Origin: Rhodopirellula islandica
GTDB taxonomy: Bacteria; Planctomycetota; Planctomycetia; Pirellulales; Pirellulaceae
Length of the DNA: 64,000 nucleotides
Assembly: GCF_001027925.1 (NCBI RefSeq)
Contig: NZ_LECT01000023.1
Coordinates: 96,481 to 160,480 of the forward strand
Direction: 5' to 3'
Made by a program: the position numbers and the translations under genes. Shown piece by piece: positions 37,144 through 46,240 of this stretch; within the stretch, counting starts at the first letter, position 1, and each line of letters starts with the position of its first letter. The notes beneath the pieces are model-generated. The model saw only the letters and a list, made by a program, of their open reading frames with translations, searched no databases and was not told the origin of the DNA.

Positions 37144-38529
37144 ATGTTTGCGGGCGGATCGCTCGTCGAACGGCCTTTCCGTGTCACCGACCCTTCATCA
37201 CTGAAAGAAAATCCCTTGTCCGGAACTTGCGTCATTGGTCTGCAGTGGGGCGACGAAGCCAAAGGCAAACTCGTCGACTTGTTGGCACCACGTTTTGATT
37301 GGGTTGTTCGCTATCAAGGCGGAGCCAACGCGGGACACACCGTCGTTGCTGGTGATGAAACCTACAAGCTGCATCACATCCCATCCGGGATTCTGCACAG
37401 CGATGTTCAAAACGTCATCACCCCTGGCGTCGTGATCAACCCGACCACGATGCTCCAAGAAATCGATGGCCTGCAAGCTCGCGGGATCGACGTTTTTGAG
37501 AATCTGAAGGTCAGTGAACGGGCTCACTTGGTGATGCCTTGGCACATGATCGAGGACGCCACGATCAACGCCACCGCCGTGCGCGGCGAATCGATCGGCA
37601 CCACCAACCGTGGCATCGGCCCGTGTTACCGTGACAAGGTCGGACGGACCCACGCGATTCGCATGATCGATTTGATCGAAGGATCTCGGGACGAACGCAT
37701 CTCAACCGTTGCTTCACAGAAGCAAGCGTTGTTGAAGAACTTGGGTGCCTCCGAGGAAGAACTTGATTCGATCGCACCTGAAAAGATGGTCGCTCTGGCG
37801 GCTTCCTGGGCGGAACGTTTGGCTCCCATGATCGCCGACACGACCGACATGGTCTTGGACGCAGCCGAAGCCAACCAGAAGATGCTGTTCGAAGGTGCCC
37901 AAGGTGCCTTGCTGGACATCGACCATGGGACTTACCCGTTCGTCACCAGCAGCAACTCGTCAGGGGTTGGGGTCTGTGCCGGTGCCGGTGTGCCGCCCAA
38001 GTGGATCAACCAAGTTCTCGGTGTCTGCAAGGCGTACAGCACGCGTGTTGGCGGAGGTCCCTTCCCAAGCGAATTGGAAGACGAAACCGGCGAGAAGATT
38101 CGCAAGCTTGGCAACGAGTTTGGAACGACCACCGGACGTCCGCGTCGTTGCGGTTGGTTCGATGCGGTCGCCGTTCGTTACACCGCGCGCTTGTCTGGTG
38201 TGACCCGCTTGGCACTCATGATGATGGACGTGCTCGCTCACTTCGACGAGCTGAAAGTTTGCGTTGCATACGAACTGGATGGCAAGGAAATCCATCGCGT
38301 GCCAGCTCATGCGGAACAGCTTCGTCGTTGCAAACCAATCTACGAAACGATTCAAGGTTGGAACACGCCCGTCGACGACGCTCGTTCGGTCGAAGACTTC
38401 CCGCCACTCGCGCTGGCTTACGTCAAACGCATCGAAGAGTTGGTGGGGGTTCCGGTGGGCGTGTTGTCGGTCGGCCCCGACCGTTCTCAAACCATCTTCA
38501 CCGAAGAATCCAAAGCAATGGATCTCTAG
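37144..38529 (+). CDS. purA: Adenylosuccinate synthetase
   Basis: The product has up to 461 residues and carries the family motifs: [17 protein letters not shown] (the GTP-binding loop; most members have GDEGKGK), [51 protein letters not shown], and [16 protein letters not shown]. It condenses IMP with aspartate using GTP in AMP synthesis. The ATG at 37144 gives about 28 residues before the core; a TTG at 37216 is a possible shorter start. It follows tkt. Confidence 0.96.
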   Translation: MFAGGSLVERPFRVTDPSSLKENPLSGTCVIGLQWGDEAKGKLVDLLAPRFDWVVRYQGGANAGHTVVAGDETYKLHHIPSGILHSDVQNVITPGVVINPTTMLQEIDGLQARGIDVFENLKVSERAHLVMPWHMIEDATINATAVRGESIGTTNRGIGPCYRDKVGRTHAIRMIDLIEGSRDERISTVASQKQALLKNLGASEEELDSIAPEKMVALAASWAERLAPMIADTTDMVLDAAEANQKMLFEGAQGALLDIDHGTYPFVTSSNSSGVGVCAGAGVPPKWINQVLGVCKAYSTRVGGGPFPSELEDETGEKIRKLGNEFGTTTGRPRRCGWFDAVAVRYTARLSGVTRLALMMMDVLAHFDELKVCVAYELDGKEIHRVPAHAEQLRRCKPIYETIQGWNTPVDDARSVEDFPPLALAYVKRIEELVGVPVGVLSVGPDRSQTIFTEESKAMDL

Positions 38530-38718
38530 GATCGGCAATGGTGTGGGATAGGCTTCCAACCTGTCGTCGCGATGAATTGACAGGCTGGACGCCGATCCCC
38601 CCTTCGCTAGCAAGGTTGTACGCGGGAACCGTGGCGAACGCCAAAACGGCTCACATGCCCGCGACAACTGCGTGCCTGCTTCGCCTGTCGTGACCGGCTG
38701 GAAGTTGATACCACTGTC
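38530..38718. repeat. Intergenic repeats between purA and the DUF3859 gene
   Basis: Contains GATAGGCTTCCAACCTGTC then GACAGGCTGG (a palindrome of the AGGCTTCCAGGCTGT family seen at 42007), and GAACGCCAAAACGGCTCACA (half of the GTGAGCCGTTTGGCGTT family). The purA and DUF3859 genes converge here. Confidence 0.7.
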
Positions 38719-39129
38719 TTACGAAGCTTCCGCCACATCCGATGCCGGGACAACCTCAAAGGTTTTCTCGGCGACGATGCTGCCGTCGATCTCCAGCCAC
38801 ATTTGCCACGGACCCAATTTGTCGTCGATCGGGTCCCAGACCGTGTCGCCCAAGTAGAAGTTCCAATCGTTGGTTTTGACGTACACGGAACCATCAAAGG
38901 GCTCGCGAGTTTTGCCTTTTTCATCCTTGATGCCAGGGTGATCGATGCAGAAAAACAGCTCTTGGTTTTTGGCACCCCTGATGTTGACGATGAACCCAAA
39001 TTCAACGTCCACTCGAGCCGGGATGATGGTGGTGCTGCGGATGAACCGTGGAAGTTTTTTGGATTCACCATCCCACTTGGAATGAATCCCAAAGGTTCGC
39101 ATTCGCGTCTGGATTTTCTTCTTCGCCAA
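38719..39129 (-). CDS. DUF3859-like protein
   Basis: The 136-residue product is soluble with no signal peptide. Its body (IPARVDVEFGFIVNIRG, ELFFCIDHPGIKDEKG, WNFYLGDTVWDP and WQMWLEIDGSIVAEKTFEV) resembles the DUF3859 pattern of a beta-rich, probably immunoglobulin-like fold. Function is unknown. It is convergent with purA; a short non-coding region with repeats separates it from the beta-lactamase-like gene upstream. Confidence 0.6.
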   Translation of the reverse strand: MAKKKIQTRMRTFGIHSKWDGESKKLPRFIRSTTIIPARVDVEFGFIVNIRGAKNQELFFCIDHPGIKDEKGKTREPFDGSVYVKTNDWNFYLGDTVWDPIDDKLGPWQMWLEIDGSIVAEKTFEVVPASDVAEAS

Positions 39130-39459
39130 CGATGGTTCTCAGTTCGAGGAGGATCCGTGCGAGCGACCTGACAGTGGATGCCTCGCTGTGGTTCTTCACC
39201 ATGCCATAAATGGGCGGCGAAGAAAATCCCGTGCCGCGGGGGAGCAAACATCGCGTTCGTCAGCCCGAATAGAATGAGGCGGTTGATTGAGTCGACTTTC
39301 GGTTCTTCCTGTGAGCCGTTTGGGCGTTCGCCCCGGTTCTTTGTTGGTGGAACCGATGTGAACGCCTAAACCGCTCAGTGAATCAACAGCTCGAATGTTT
39401 TGGGGCGTCAGGCAATTGTGTCGGACGCTGGTGAGTTCCTTGGTGGCGGAGGCGAGATC
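39130..39459. repeat. Intergenic region with a GTGAGCCGTTT-family repeat
   Basis: About 330 nt. GTGAGCCGTTTGGGCGTTCG followed by CCCCGG lies at about 39311-39337; the complementary arm GTGAACGCCTAAACCGCTCAG follows at 39358-39378. No gene is supported. Confidence 0.65.
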
Positions 39460-40641
39460 ATGCGTTGGATTTTGGGTGCATTGGTGATGAGTTTGTTGGC
39501 CGGGAATTTGGCTGTCGATCACGCTCGAGCAAACGATCCCGAAATCCCTGCGATCACGCAGTCAATGCAGCAATTCGTGGCGGACAAAGAAATCGCGGGG
39601 GCGGTCACGCTGGTGGTCGGCCCAGATTCGGTGAAGCACGCCAGCGTGGTCGGGATGGCTGATGTTGCCAAAGAAACGCCGCTGCAACGAGACACGCTGT
39701 TCTGGATCGCTTCGATGACCAAGCCCATCACCGGAGCTTGCGTGCTGATGATGCAAGACGAAGACAAACTTTCGGTCGATGATCCGATCGCAAAGCACCT
39801 GCCAGCGATGAAGGGTTTGAAGCTGGCCGACGGAACGCCAGCGAACATCACGATTCGGCATTTGATGACGCACACCTCGGGCATGAGCGAATTGCCACGC
39901 GAGAGTGCCTACACCGAACCCACGCTGGAAGCCGCCGCTGAAAGATACGCCGAGTTGCCCGTGATGTTCGAACCGGGCAGCGAATGGCGGTACAGCCAAA
40001 CGGGCATCAACACCGCCGCCCGAATTGTGGAGGTGGTTTCTGGAATGACGTTCGACCGCTTTGTCGAAGAGCGAATTTGCCAGCCATTGGGGATGACCGA
40101 CACGACGTTTTACTTGTCGCCGGAACAGCACCAGCGATTGACGAAGACCTACCGCGTTGTCGATCGTGATGGCAACAAACCAAAGCACCTGGAAGAAGCC
40201 ACGATCGGAGTCTTGTCCGGTGGCACCGCCATGAACCGCAACCGATTCCCCGCCGCCAATGGTGGTTTGTTTTCCACGGCGGATGACTACGCAAAGTTCA
40301 GCCAGATGTTGTTGCGAGGGGGACGAGTGGGCGATCGGCAATTGCTGTCTCAGTCAGCCGTGGAACAGATGCGAACCGTTTGCACCGGCGATTTGAAAAC
40401 TGGTTTCACCCCCGGCAACGGATGGGCGATCGGTTGCTGCGTGATTCGCGAACCGCAAGGCGTGACCAAGGCCCTCACGCCGGGAACGTTCGGTCACGGG
40501 GGTGCTCATGGAACACAGGTTTGGATCGATCCGGAAAAAGAAGTGGCGATGATCCTGATGGTCCAGCGAGCCAATTTTCCGAACGCGGACGCTTCCAAGG
40601 TTCGGCAAGCGTTTGGCGAAGCGTTGATGCAGGCTTTGTAA
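39460..40641 (+). CDS. Class C beta-lactamase-like serine hydrolase, exported
   Basis: From ATG 39460 the 393-residue product has a signal peptide (residues 1-25, MRWILGALVMSLLAGNLA). It has the serine hydrolase SxxK motif in FWIASMTKPITGA, YSQTG at the YxN position, RHLMTHTSGMSELP, and GHGGAHGTQVWIDP near the third active-site motif. Relatives hydrolyse esters, D-amino peptides or beta-lactams. With a Gln at the YxN site, beta-lactamase activity is not assured, so esterase is the safer call. It is a single gene flanked by repeats. Confidence 0.88.
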   Translation: MRWILGALVMSLLAGNLAVDHARANDPEIPAITQSMQQFVADKEIAGAVTLVVGPDSVKHASVVGMADVAKETPLQRDTLFWIASMTKPITGACVLMMQDEDKLSVDDPIAKHLPAMKGLKLADGTPANITIRHLMTHTSGMSELPRESAYTEPTLEAAAERYAELPVMFEPGSEWRYSQTGINTAARIVEVVSGMTFDRFVEERICQPLGMTDTTFYLSPEQHQRLTKTYRVVDRDGNKPKHLEEATIGVLSGGTAMNRNRFPAANGGLFSTADDYAKFSQMLLRGGRVGDRQLLSQSAVEQMRTVCTGDLKTGFTPGNGWAIGCCVIREPQGVTKALTPGTFGHGGAHGTQVWIDPEKEVAMILMVQRANFPNADASKVRQAFGEALMQAL

Positions 40642-40725
40642 AAGATGGCGGTACGAGGTCGCGTCGCTCTTGATTGCAAATTGCAAAATGCTTTTGGCAC
40701 GTGATACCGCCCTCTCTCAATTGCT

Positions 40726-40852
40726 AGTGGTCTGTCACGACTTGTTCTTAGGGTAGTGGACGAGGCTACGAGTCCTGAACTGGCGTCAAATCCAAGGACT
40801 CGTTGCCTCGTCCACTACGATCAATCCTAACTTTTAACGGTAACAGACCACT
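40726..40852. repeat. 127-bp nested inverted-repeat element
   Basis: Outer arms AGTGGTCTGTCA (from 40726) and TAACAGACCACT (to 40852) enclose inner arms GTAGTGGACGAGGCTACGAG (from 40753) and its imperfect inverse CTCGTTGCCTCGTCCACTAC (to 40818). No protein is encoded. It looks like a non-autonomous palindromic element (MITE-like). Confidence 0.85.
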
Positions 40853-40899
40853 CGTTTGCAATGTTCACTTTGCAATTTGCAATCACCGAGTCGGCTCCA

Positions 40900-40929
40900 G
40901 AGTAGAACAATTGTCCCCAATTGTTCCGT
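40900..40929 (+). repeat. Hairpin repeat, family GAGTAGAACAGTTG
   Basis: GAGTAGAACAATTGTCCCCA followed by ATTGTTCCGT, another copy with a paired stem change (AACAATTG with CAATTGTT). Confidence 0.85.
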
Positions 40930-41016
40930 CCTCACACGTTCCGTCGTCAAGCCATTTTCCGATTCTCGCATCCATTGCCACGAGGACCCTCCAGACGCGT
41001 CAACGCCCAAGGACCA

Positions 41017-41113
41017 CGTGAACAACAAGTGACGATGTTAGCGGTGTGGCGCAAGCCGCCCGGTGAGGAACCGGAGGGCTCGCGCCCTTCCGCTACGTCA
41101 CTTGTTGTTCACG
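41017..41113. repeat. Inverted repeat with perfect 18-bp arms
   Basis: CGTGAACAACAAGTGACG (41017-41034) and its exact reverse complement (41096-41113) flank 61 nt that contain the smaller palindromes TAGCGG/CCGCTA and GGAGGGCTCGCGCCC. A related GGGCGCGAGCCCTCC motif occurs near 63451. Confidence 0.9.
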
Positions 41114-41136
41114 CGTTGCTAAAATGAAAGTCCGTG

Positions 41137-41204
41137 GTAGTGGACGAGGCTACGAGTCCCTCGTTTCTCACTCGCTCAAAAGGACTCGTGACCTCGTCCA
41201 CTAC
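41137..41204. repeat. Inverted repeat, GTAGTGGACGAGGCTACGAG family (second copy)
   Basis: GTAGTGGACGAGGCTACGAG and the inverse CTCGTGACCTCGTCCACTAC bracket about 28 nt. It shares its arms with the inner part of 40726-40852. It ends 13 nt beyond the stop of yggS. Confidence 0.85.
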
Positions 41205-41217
41205 CTCCGTCTTGGCA

Positions 41218-41979
41218 TCAACCTGTCGGCAGCACACCTTGGAACAACCTCGTGCCGATGCGGACCAGCGTGGCGCCCTCGGCGATCGCGGCGGGATAAT
41301 CGCCGCTCATTCCCATCGACAATTCCGGAAGTGAAATTCCGGTGGCGGATTCCATTCGATCGCGAAGTTCTCGCAGTTTGCCGAACTGCTTGGCGGCAGC
41401 GGCCTCGTCGGTGCCCCAGCCCGCCATCGCCATCAGGCCTTGGATCTGCAGTCCTGAGTCGGATGCGGCCGCGAGATCCCGCCAATGAACCAGCAGCGGT
41501 TCCAACTGCTCGATGGGCAATCCGGTTTTGGCCTCTTCCTCGCTGACATTGATTTCGATCAACCCAGCAATGGAACGCGACTGAAGCAGGCTTTCGTTGT
41601 GCAACGCAGCGAGCAACCGTTCGCTGGCAATCGCGTGAACGAGTGGTTCGGCGGGAAGGAGGCGGCGGACTTTGTTTCGCTGCAAGTTGCCAATTTGATG
41701 CCAGCGAATGGTGGAGTTGTCGAGCGTTTGGAATTTGCTCTCCAGCAATTGCGGACGGTTCTCACCCAGGTCATGGCAGCCTGCTTCGACCAACCAGTCG
41801 GTGATTTCGGCATCAACGTATTTGGTGACACCGACCACTCGCACACTATCGGGGGAACGCCCGCAGCGCTCGGCGGTTTCAGATACAGATTGTCGGACCG
41901 CGTTCCAATTGTCTGCGATCAGCGACTTCGCAGTCGCTTCGTCGCACGCCATCTGTTGTTTTGAGATTGGTTCAGCCAT
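41218..41979 (-). CDS. yggS: YggS/PLPBP family pyridoxal phosphate homeostasis protein
   Basis: The 253-residue product has the fold-type III PLP-binding pattern: PLP-lysine in VRVVGVTKYVDAEI, GENRPQLLESKF, WHQIGNLQRNKVRRLL, and phosphate-binding SMGMSGDYPAAIAEGATLVR with IGTRLF. YggS proteins bind PLP and control vitamin B6 and amino acid balance without known catalysis. It starts 134 nt after the VWA gene's stop, the two separated by an inverted repeat. Confidence 0.93.
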   Translation of the reverse strand: MAEPISKQQMACDEATAKSLIADNWNAVRQSVSETAERCGRSPDSVRVVGVTKYVDAEITDWLVEAGCHDLGENRPQLLESKFQTLDNSTIRWHQIGNLQRNKVRRLLPAEPLVHAIASERLLAALHNESLLQSRSIAGLIEINVSEEEAKTGLPIEQLEPLLVHWRDLAAASDSGLQIQGLMAMAGWGTDEAAAAKQFGKLRELRDRMESATGISLPELSMGMSGDYPAAIAEGATLVRIGTRLFQGVLPTG

Positions 41980-42006
41980 GCAGGCGTTTTAGCACAACGC
42001 CAACCA

Positions 42007-42116
42007 AAGTGGCATAGGCTTCCAGGCTGTGAGAAAAGCATGTGGCATTGGCTTCCAGCTTGTGAGATCGCGGATGTCGGTTCGAATCACAGGCTCGAAG
42101 CCCATGCCACTTTTTA
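42007..42116. repeat. Long inverted repeat abutting the stop codon of the VWA gene
   Basis: AAAGTGGCATAGGCTTCCAG (42007) pairs with the inverse at the other end, GGCTCGAAGCCCATGCCACT followed by TTTTAC. Inside is another copy of the motif, GTGGCATTGGCTTCCAGCTT. The minus-strand gene ends GCG TAA immediately followed by AAAGTGGCAT, so the repeat starts at the stop codon. Confidence 0.85.
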
Positions 42117-43856
42117 CGCAATGATGCTGCGGCGATTGTTGACGTAGTCCCAGAGCACAAACCGGTCAAGGTTCTTGCCGCTGGTGAAGAACACTCGGCC
42201 GCGGGTTGATTGGGCCATGCGGTAAGCGAACCGAATGTCCTCTTCACTTTGTGACCAGCTGGGGATCAAGAAAATGTTGATCGTGATCCCTTCTTTGGCG
42301 CAAAGCTGAGCTTCCCGCATGGTCGCTTCTTCGGTTTGCGGATCGGGTGGGTACAGCATGTACAGCCACTCGCCTTCGAAGTGGGCGGTTGGCAAACCGT
42401 CCGTGATCAACACAACCTGTCGATTGGGAGTGTCGCAGGTGGCCAGGTTTTGCCTGGCCATTTGCAACGCGTGCTGAATGTTGGTGAAGTGCGGGTGGAT
42501 TTCGTGCTCGCTGATGTCTGGGTTGCTCATGTCGCACTTCAAGCGAACCCAGGGATCATGAATGGTGACCTGCTTGGGCATGCACTCAATGATTTCGCCC
42601 GGCGTCCGCAGTTTGGCGAACGTGTACATCTCGATGAACTTCAAAAAGTCACCGGGGTACTCGCTGTTGATCAATCCTTGGAGAGCCAACGCCATGCGTT
42701 TGACGTTGATGTATTGGCCCTCGTACCGCATCGACCCGCTCATGTCCATGATCACCGCCGTGGCGGCCTTGGGGTGGTTGCGAGTCTTGTGGACCACAAT
42801 GTCATCGCTGTGCAGTCGCAGCGGACGTTCATCCTTTTGGCGCAGCAATGCATTGATGATCGTTTGCGGCAAATCCAAGTTGGCGACACTGTCACCAAAT
42901 TCGTAGGGTTTCGTCTGCTGCAGTTCAACGGCACCTTCGCCGACCACATTGCCTTCGTGACGCCCGGTGCGTGACGGATCGAGTTCACTGAAAATCTGTT
43001 CCAGCAAACGGCCTTGGAAGATCTTGTAAGCCTGCGGTGTCAGGCGAAAGCCGGAGCCGTCCTTGTTGCGTTCCAGGCCCTGGCGTTCGGCTTGTTCTCG
43101 CATCAAGTTTTCGACTTGGCGACGCATGTCCTCCAGTTGTTCCATATCGCTCGGTTGAGCAAACTCGCTGAGCATGTCCATGTCGATCAAACCGATCTGA
43201 GCGGACTTCTCGGCTTCTTCCAATTGCTGCAGCAACTCGTCAATCTTTTCGAGTTCTTCTTTGATCTCGAGTGCCTTGGGAATCGACATCGATTCGTTGC
43301 CGATGAAGTCGTACTTGGTTGCCAGCTCTTCGAGGTTGTGTTTGTCCTCCATCGCCGAACCGGTCGCCAGCAGATTGCGGGCGAGGTCGCTGTTGTCGTC
43401 GCCCGCCTGGTACCACAGCCGCTCAATCATGAAGGGTTGTTCTTGATTGATCGCCATCTGGAAAAGCTTTTCCATCTTGGCGGGTGGTCGCACGCGTTTG
43501 GCGGCCTGATGAAACGCCTTGCGAGCTTTCTTTTGAACCGTTCGAGCTTCGTAGGTTTCCAAGATCTTGCGTTTGCGATCTTCCAGCAACGCTTTCAGAA
43601 AGTCGATGCTGGGGCCCAAGCCCGCGATCTGGCTGGGGTCGAGCTTCACCGCGTTGGCGAGGTCTTCCTCGGACAATTCGTGGAAGTTGCCGTACATCAA
43701 TGCTTGTTCAAACGCGGGCGACACCAGGTCCGGCGGCGGTTGGCTGGGCGGCGGAAAAGCGACCGGATCGTACTTTTGATAGGAGTGGATCACCCCACCG
43801 ACAGGATCGCGTCGGTCGCGAGACGGCGAATCAGATTTGGGTTGGGAAGTGTCCAT
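42114..43856 (-). CDS. VWA-domain protein with helical N-terminal region
   Basis: From ATG 43856 the 580-residue product is soluble. The N-terminal two-thirds is helical and charged with a coiled-coil segment (about residues 185-215, EIKEELEKIDELLQQLEEA). The C-terminal VWA domain (from about 390) has an intact MIDAS: MDMSGSMR (DxSxS) and later LITDGLPTAH. Such proteins often serve as adaptors with MoxR-type ATPases, but no MoxR gene is next to it. The exact role is unknown. Confidence 0.85.
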   Translation of the reverse strand: MDTSQPKSDSPSRDRRDPVGGVIHSYQKYDPVAFPPPSQPPPDLVSPAFEQALMYGNFHELSEEDLANAVKLDPSQIAGLGPSIDFLKALLEDRKRKILETYEARTVQKKARKAFHQAAKRVRPPAKMEKLFQMAINQEQPFMIERLWYQAGDDNSDLARNLLATGSAMEDKHNLEELATKYDFIGNESMSIPKALEIKEELEKIDELLQQLEEAEKSAQIGLIDMDMLSEFAQPSDMEQLEDMRRQVENLMREQAERQGLERNKDGSGFRLTPQAYKIFQGRLLEQIFSELDPSRTGRHEGNVVGEGAVELQQTKPYEFGDSVANLDLPQTIINALLRQKDERPLRLHSDDIVVHKTRNHPKAATAVIMDMSGSMRYEGQYINVKRMALALQGLINSEYPGDFLKFIEMYTFAKLRTPGEIIECMPKQVTIHDPWVRLKCDMSNPDISEHEIHPHFTNIQHALQMARQNLATCDTPNRQVVLITDGLPTAHFEGEWLYMLYPPDPQTEEATMREAQLCAKEGITINIFLIPSWSQSEEDIRFAYRMAQSTRGRVFFTSGKNLDRFVLWDYVNNRRSIIA

Positions 43857-44148
43857 GAATGGTTTCGTTGGGAGTTCGAGCGTTGCGGTGGCGTCCTGCG
43901 ATCGCCAGGAACCGCATTTTACGCGGCTGCAAAGCGACGCGTTCAAAGTAGTGGTCCAAGTGCTTTGCTGGATTGGTCTTGGTGTTCGTAGGCTGGGCTT
44001 CCAAGCCCGGCCAAACCGTGTTCTTTCGCCTTGGCAGGGATGGAGTGGACCCTGGAAGGACCTTTTCACCGGTGGGGCGACGGCCTTGGAAGGCCATCGT
44101 ACGGATTGTTGTCGACGGTCTTGGAAGACCGTCGTACGGGCCAGCGAT
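43857..44148. repeat. Intergenic region with short hairpin repeats
   Basis: Between the VWA and PQQ genes lie three or more short palindromes: GTAGGCTGGGCTTCCAAGCC followed by CGGCC (about 43989), GACGGCCTTGGAAGGCCATC (about 44078) and GACGGTCTTGGAAGACCGTC (about 44114). The last ends about 10 nt beyond the stop of the PQQ gene. They share the ...TTGGAAG... centre. Confidence 0.75.
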
Positions 44149-45606
44149 TCAGGATGGGTTGTGCTCCGGCAGGGAGAGGCAGAGCACCATTTGGTCGCCG
44201 CGAATCAGCATGCGATTGCCGACGATCACGGGAGCGGACCAGCACGGGTACCGCAAGGCGGGCCGGTCGCCGGCAGCGGTCTCCAATTCCCAGACCGCCA
44301 ACTCGTCGAACTGATCCGGCGTGGCCCGGACGACGTGCAGCGAGCCGGTTTCCTTCACTACCAACAGCACGTCGCCGAGCCGGGTCGCGGTGCTTCGGCG
44401 TCGATCCAGTGCCGTCCATTTGACCTCGCCGGTGGCAAAATCGAGGCAGCGGAAATCGCTGTCGGGGGCATTCCGACCGCTGCAGGCGTACAGGTTGTCT
44501 TCGTGCAGGATCGGCGTGGACATGTGGGAACGCAATGACTGAGATCGCCTGCGACCGACGGGATCTTTCCAAACCGTTTCGAATGTGGCTTGCTTGCCAT
44601 TCACACTGATGTCATAGACCGCCGCACCCGCGTCGTAGCACTCGCTGATCAGCACTCGATTGCCAGCGACGATCGGGACCATCGCGTTGACGCTCTCCAG
44701 AATGTCGGCCCGGTGATAGACCTTGCCGAGGGATTGGCCGTCCTGGGGATCCAGCAGCCACAGGTGATCGCGGGCAAACATCAGCAGGTAGTCTTTGCCG
44801 TCCAGTGTGCCTTTGCCGTCCAGTGTGATGGTGCGTGGGCTGCTGTAGCTGGCCAAGTCGTCTCCGCCGGTCCATCGTACCTCACCGGTCATTCGATCCA
44901 GCGAGACCATCAATGTTCCTTCTGGGACAGCTCGGCCCAGCCGCCCCGGGGCCAGAGATTGTTGTTCCTCGGGGCTGCCGCCGACCATCACGATGACTTG
45001 ATCGCCGACGATCAACGGCGACGAACCGACACCAAAGAAGTTCTGCACGACGTCGTATTTTTCGTTCAAGTTGGTCGTCCATTGTTGATCGCCCGATGCA
45101 CAGCTCCAGGCGGTGAGTTGGCCTGCCACGCCGTACGTGAAAATCTGGGCTTGATCGGGACCGTCACCCGATTCGGCGATGGTCGGACTGCATCGCGGAC
45201 CGGTTTCGTACCCGTACATGTCGCGGTAGTTCAGCGGGTAAGAACGCGACCACAGGACAGTTCCGGTTGTCAGGTCGATCTTGCGAATTCGTTCGGTGTC
45301 GTTGCTTTCATCGAAGTGAAAGTAGCTGTTGTCGCGAACCACACCGATGCCATAGCCGTCTCCCACTTCCAACGTCCAGTGGCATTGGGGGGGATCGTTC
45401 CAGTTCAAGGAAGCGATGGATTTGGGAGCCGACTCGGTGAGTTTTGCACTGCCGCTGAAGTCGTCGTTGAGAAAGCGGGGCCAGTCAGGCTGAGTGAGCG
45501 GGGATTCAGCCCAGCCGAGAGAAAATGAGACCAGCACCAGAGCAATGGCTCGGAAGCTGGCCAGCAGGCGGGGCGGGATCAGGAAGCGGGCTCGTGGAGC
45601 GATCAT
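44149..45606 (-). CDS. Exported PQQ-repeat (outer membrane BamB-like) beta-propeller protein
   Basis: From ATG 45606 the 485-residue product has a signal peptide (residues 1-33, ending SLGWAES). It then has several PQQ-like blades: RKIDLTTGTVLWSRSYPLN, LTAWSCASGDQQWTTNLNEK, LVSLDRMTGEVRWTGGDD, LLDPQDGQSLGKVYHR and CLDFATGEVKWTALD. These repeats form an eight-bladed propeller as in BamB or quinoprotein dehydrogenases; the catalytic calcium and PQQ residues of dehydrogenases were not identified, so a structural or binding role is more likely. Its start lies 97 nt from the divergent arfB start at 45704. Confidence 0.85.
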   Translation of the reverse strand: MIAPRARFLIPPRLLASFRAIALVLVSFSLGWAESPLTQPDWPRFLNDDFSGSAKLTESAPKSIASLNWNDPPQCHWTLEVGDGYGIGVVRDNSYFHFDESNDTERIRKIDLTTGTVLWSRSYPLNYRDMYGYETGPRCSPTIAESGDGPDQAQIFTYGVAGQLTAWSCASGDQQWTTNLNEKYDVVQNFFGVGSSPLIVGDQVIVMVGGSPEEQQSLAPGRLGRAVPEGTLMVSLDRMTGEVRWTGGDDLASYSSPRTITLDGKGTLDGKDYLLMFARDHLWLLDPQDGQSLGKVYHRADILESVNAMVPIVAGNRVLISECYDAGAAVYDISVNGKQATFETVWKDPVGRRRSQSLRSHMSTPILHEDNLYACSGRNAPDSDFRCLDFATGEVKWTALDRRRSTATRLGDVLLVVKETGSLHVVRATPDQFDELAVWELETAAGDRPALRYPCWSAPVIVGNRMLIRGDQMVLCLSLPEHNPS

Positions 45607-45703
45607 CGAAATACGTTCGGTAAGAAGTGAAATCAAGTTGTTGAAGTGGGATCCGGCAGCGGACGCTGGTCCCCATCCAAGATGCATTGTAGAACCAGAG
45701 ACC

Positions 45704-46132
45704 ATGGCTGATTTACACGTCACAAATCGTTTTATCATTGCAGAAGCGGACCTGAATTGGTCGGCCTCGCGAAGTGGTGGTCCGGGTGGGCAGAATGTCA
45801 ACAAAGTCAATTCCAAGGTGACGTTGCGTTGGAAGCCGCTGCCGCAGACGGGATTCGACGAATTTTGGTGCAAGCGTTTTGTCACCCAGTTCGGGACCCG
45901 CATCAACAAAGAGGGGGAAATGGTCCTGCACAGTGAAACGACGCGGGACCAGTCTCGAAACCTTGCCGACGCTCGCGAAAGGTTGGTCTCGATGTTGCTG
46001 GGATGCCGGGTGCCCCCCAAAAAACGCAACGCAACGCGACCGACACTGGGCAGCAAGCGGCGCCGGTTGGAGGGAAAACGCCAGCAATCCGAGAAGAAAC
46101 GCATGCGTGGAAAGCCCCGCATGGACGATTGA
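45704..46132 (+). CDS. arfB: Alternative ribosome-rescue factor ArfB (YaeJ)
   Basis: The 142-residue product has the release-factor GGQ motif in ASRSGGPGGQNVNKVNSKVT and a basic tail (TLGSKRRRLEGKRQQSEKKR) that binds the empty mRNA channel. ArfB hydrolyses peptidyl-tRNA on stalled ribosomes that lack a stop codon. The length matches ArfB (about 140) and not a release factor (350). ATG 45704 is chosen because upstream residues in the frame do not fit the family. Confidence 0.94.
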   Translation: MADLHVTNRFIIAEADLNWSASRSGGPGGQNVNKVNSKVTLRWKPLPQTGFDEFWCKRFVTQFGTRINKEGEMVLHSETTRDQSRNLADARERLVSMLLGCRVPPKKRNATRPTLGSKRRRLEGKRQQSEKKRMRGKPRMDD

Positions 46133-46240
46133 AGGTTCTCGTTTGGCGGGCCCTTGCTATACTGATCCGTGCGCGAGTCCGATGGAATGACTCTCGCCAA
46201 TCCTCTTCTCCCTTTCAATTCACTTTGGCATCCTTGCTCA

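Noticed and set aside
42060..42090. tRNA T-loop-like GGTTCGAATC
   Set aside because: No cloverleaf can be built around it; the motif belongs to the palindromic repeat at 42007-42116.
44031..44423. Frames that cross the hairpin repeats upstream of the VWA gene
   Set aside because: The sequences are repeat-derived and read out of frame with any family; not genes.
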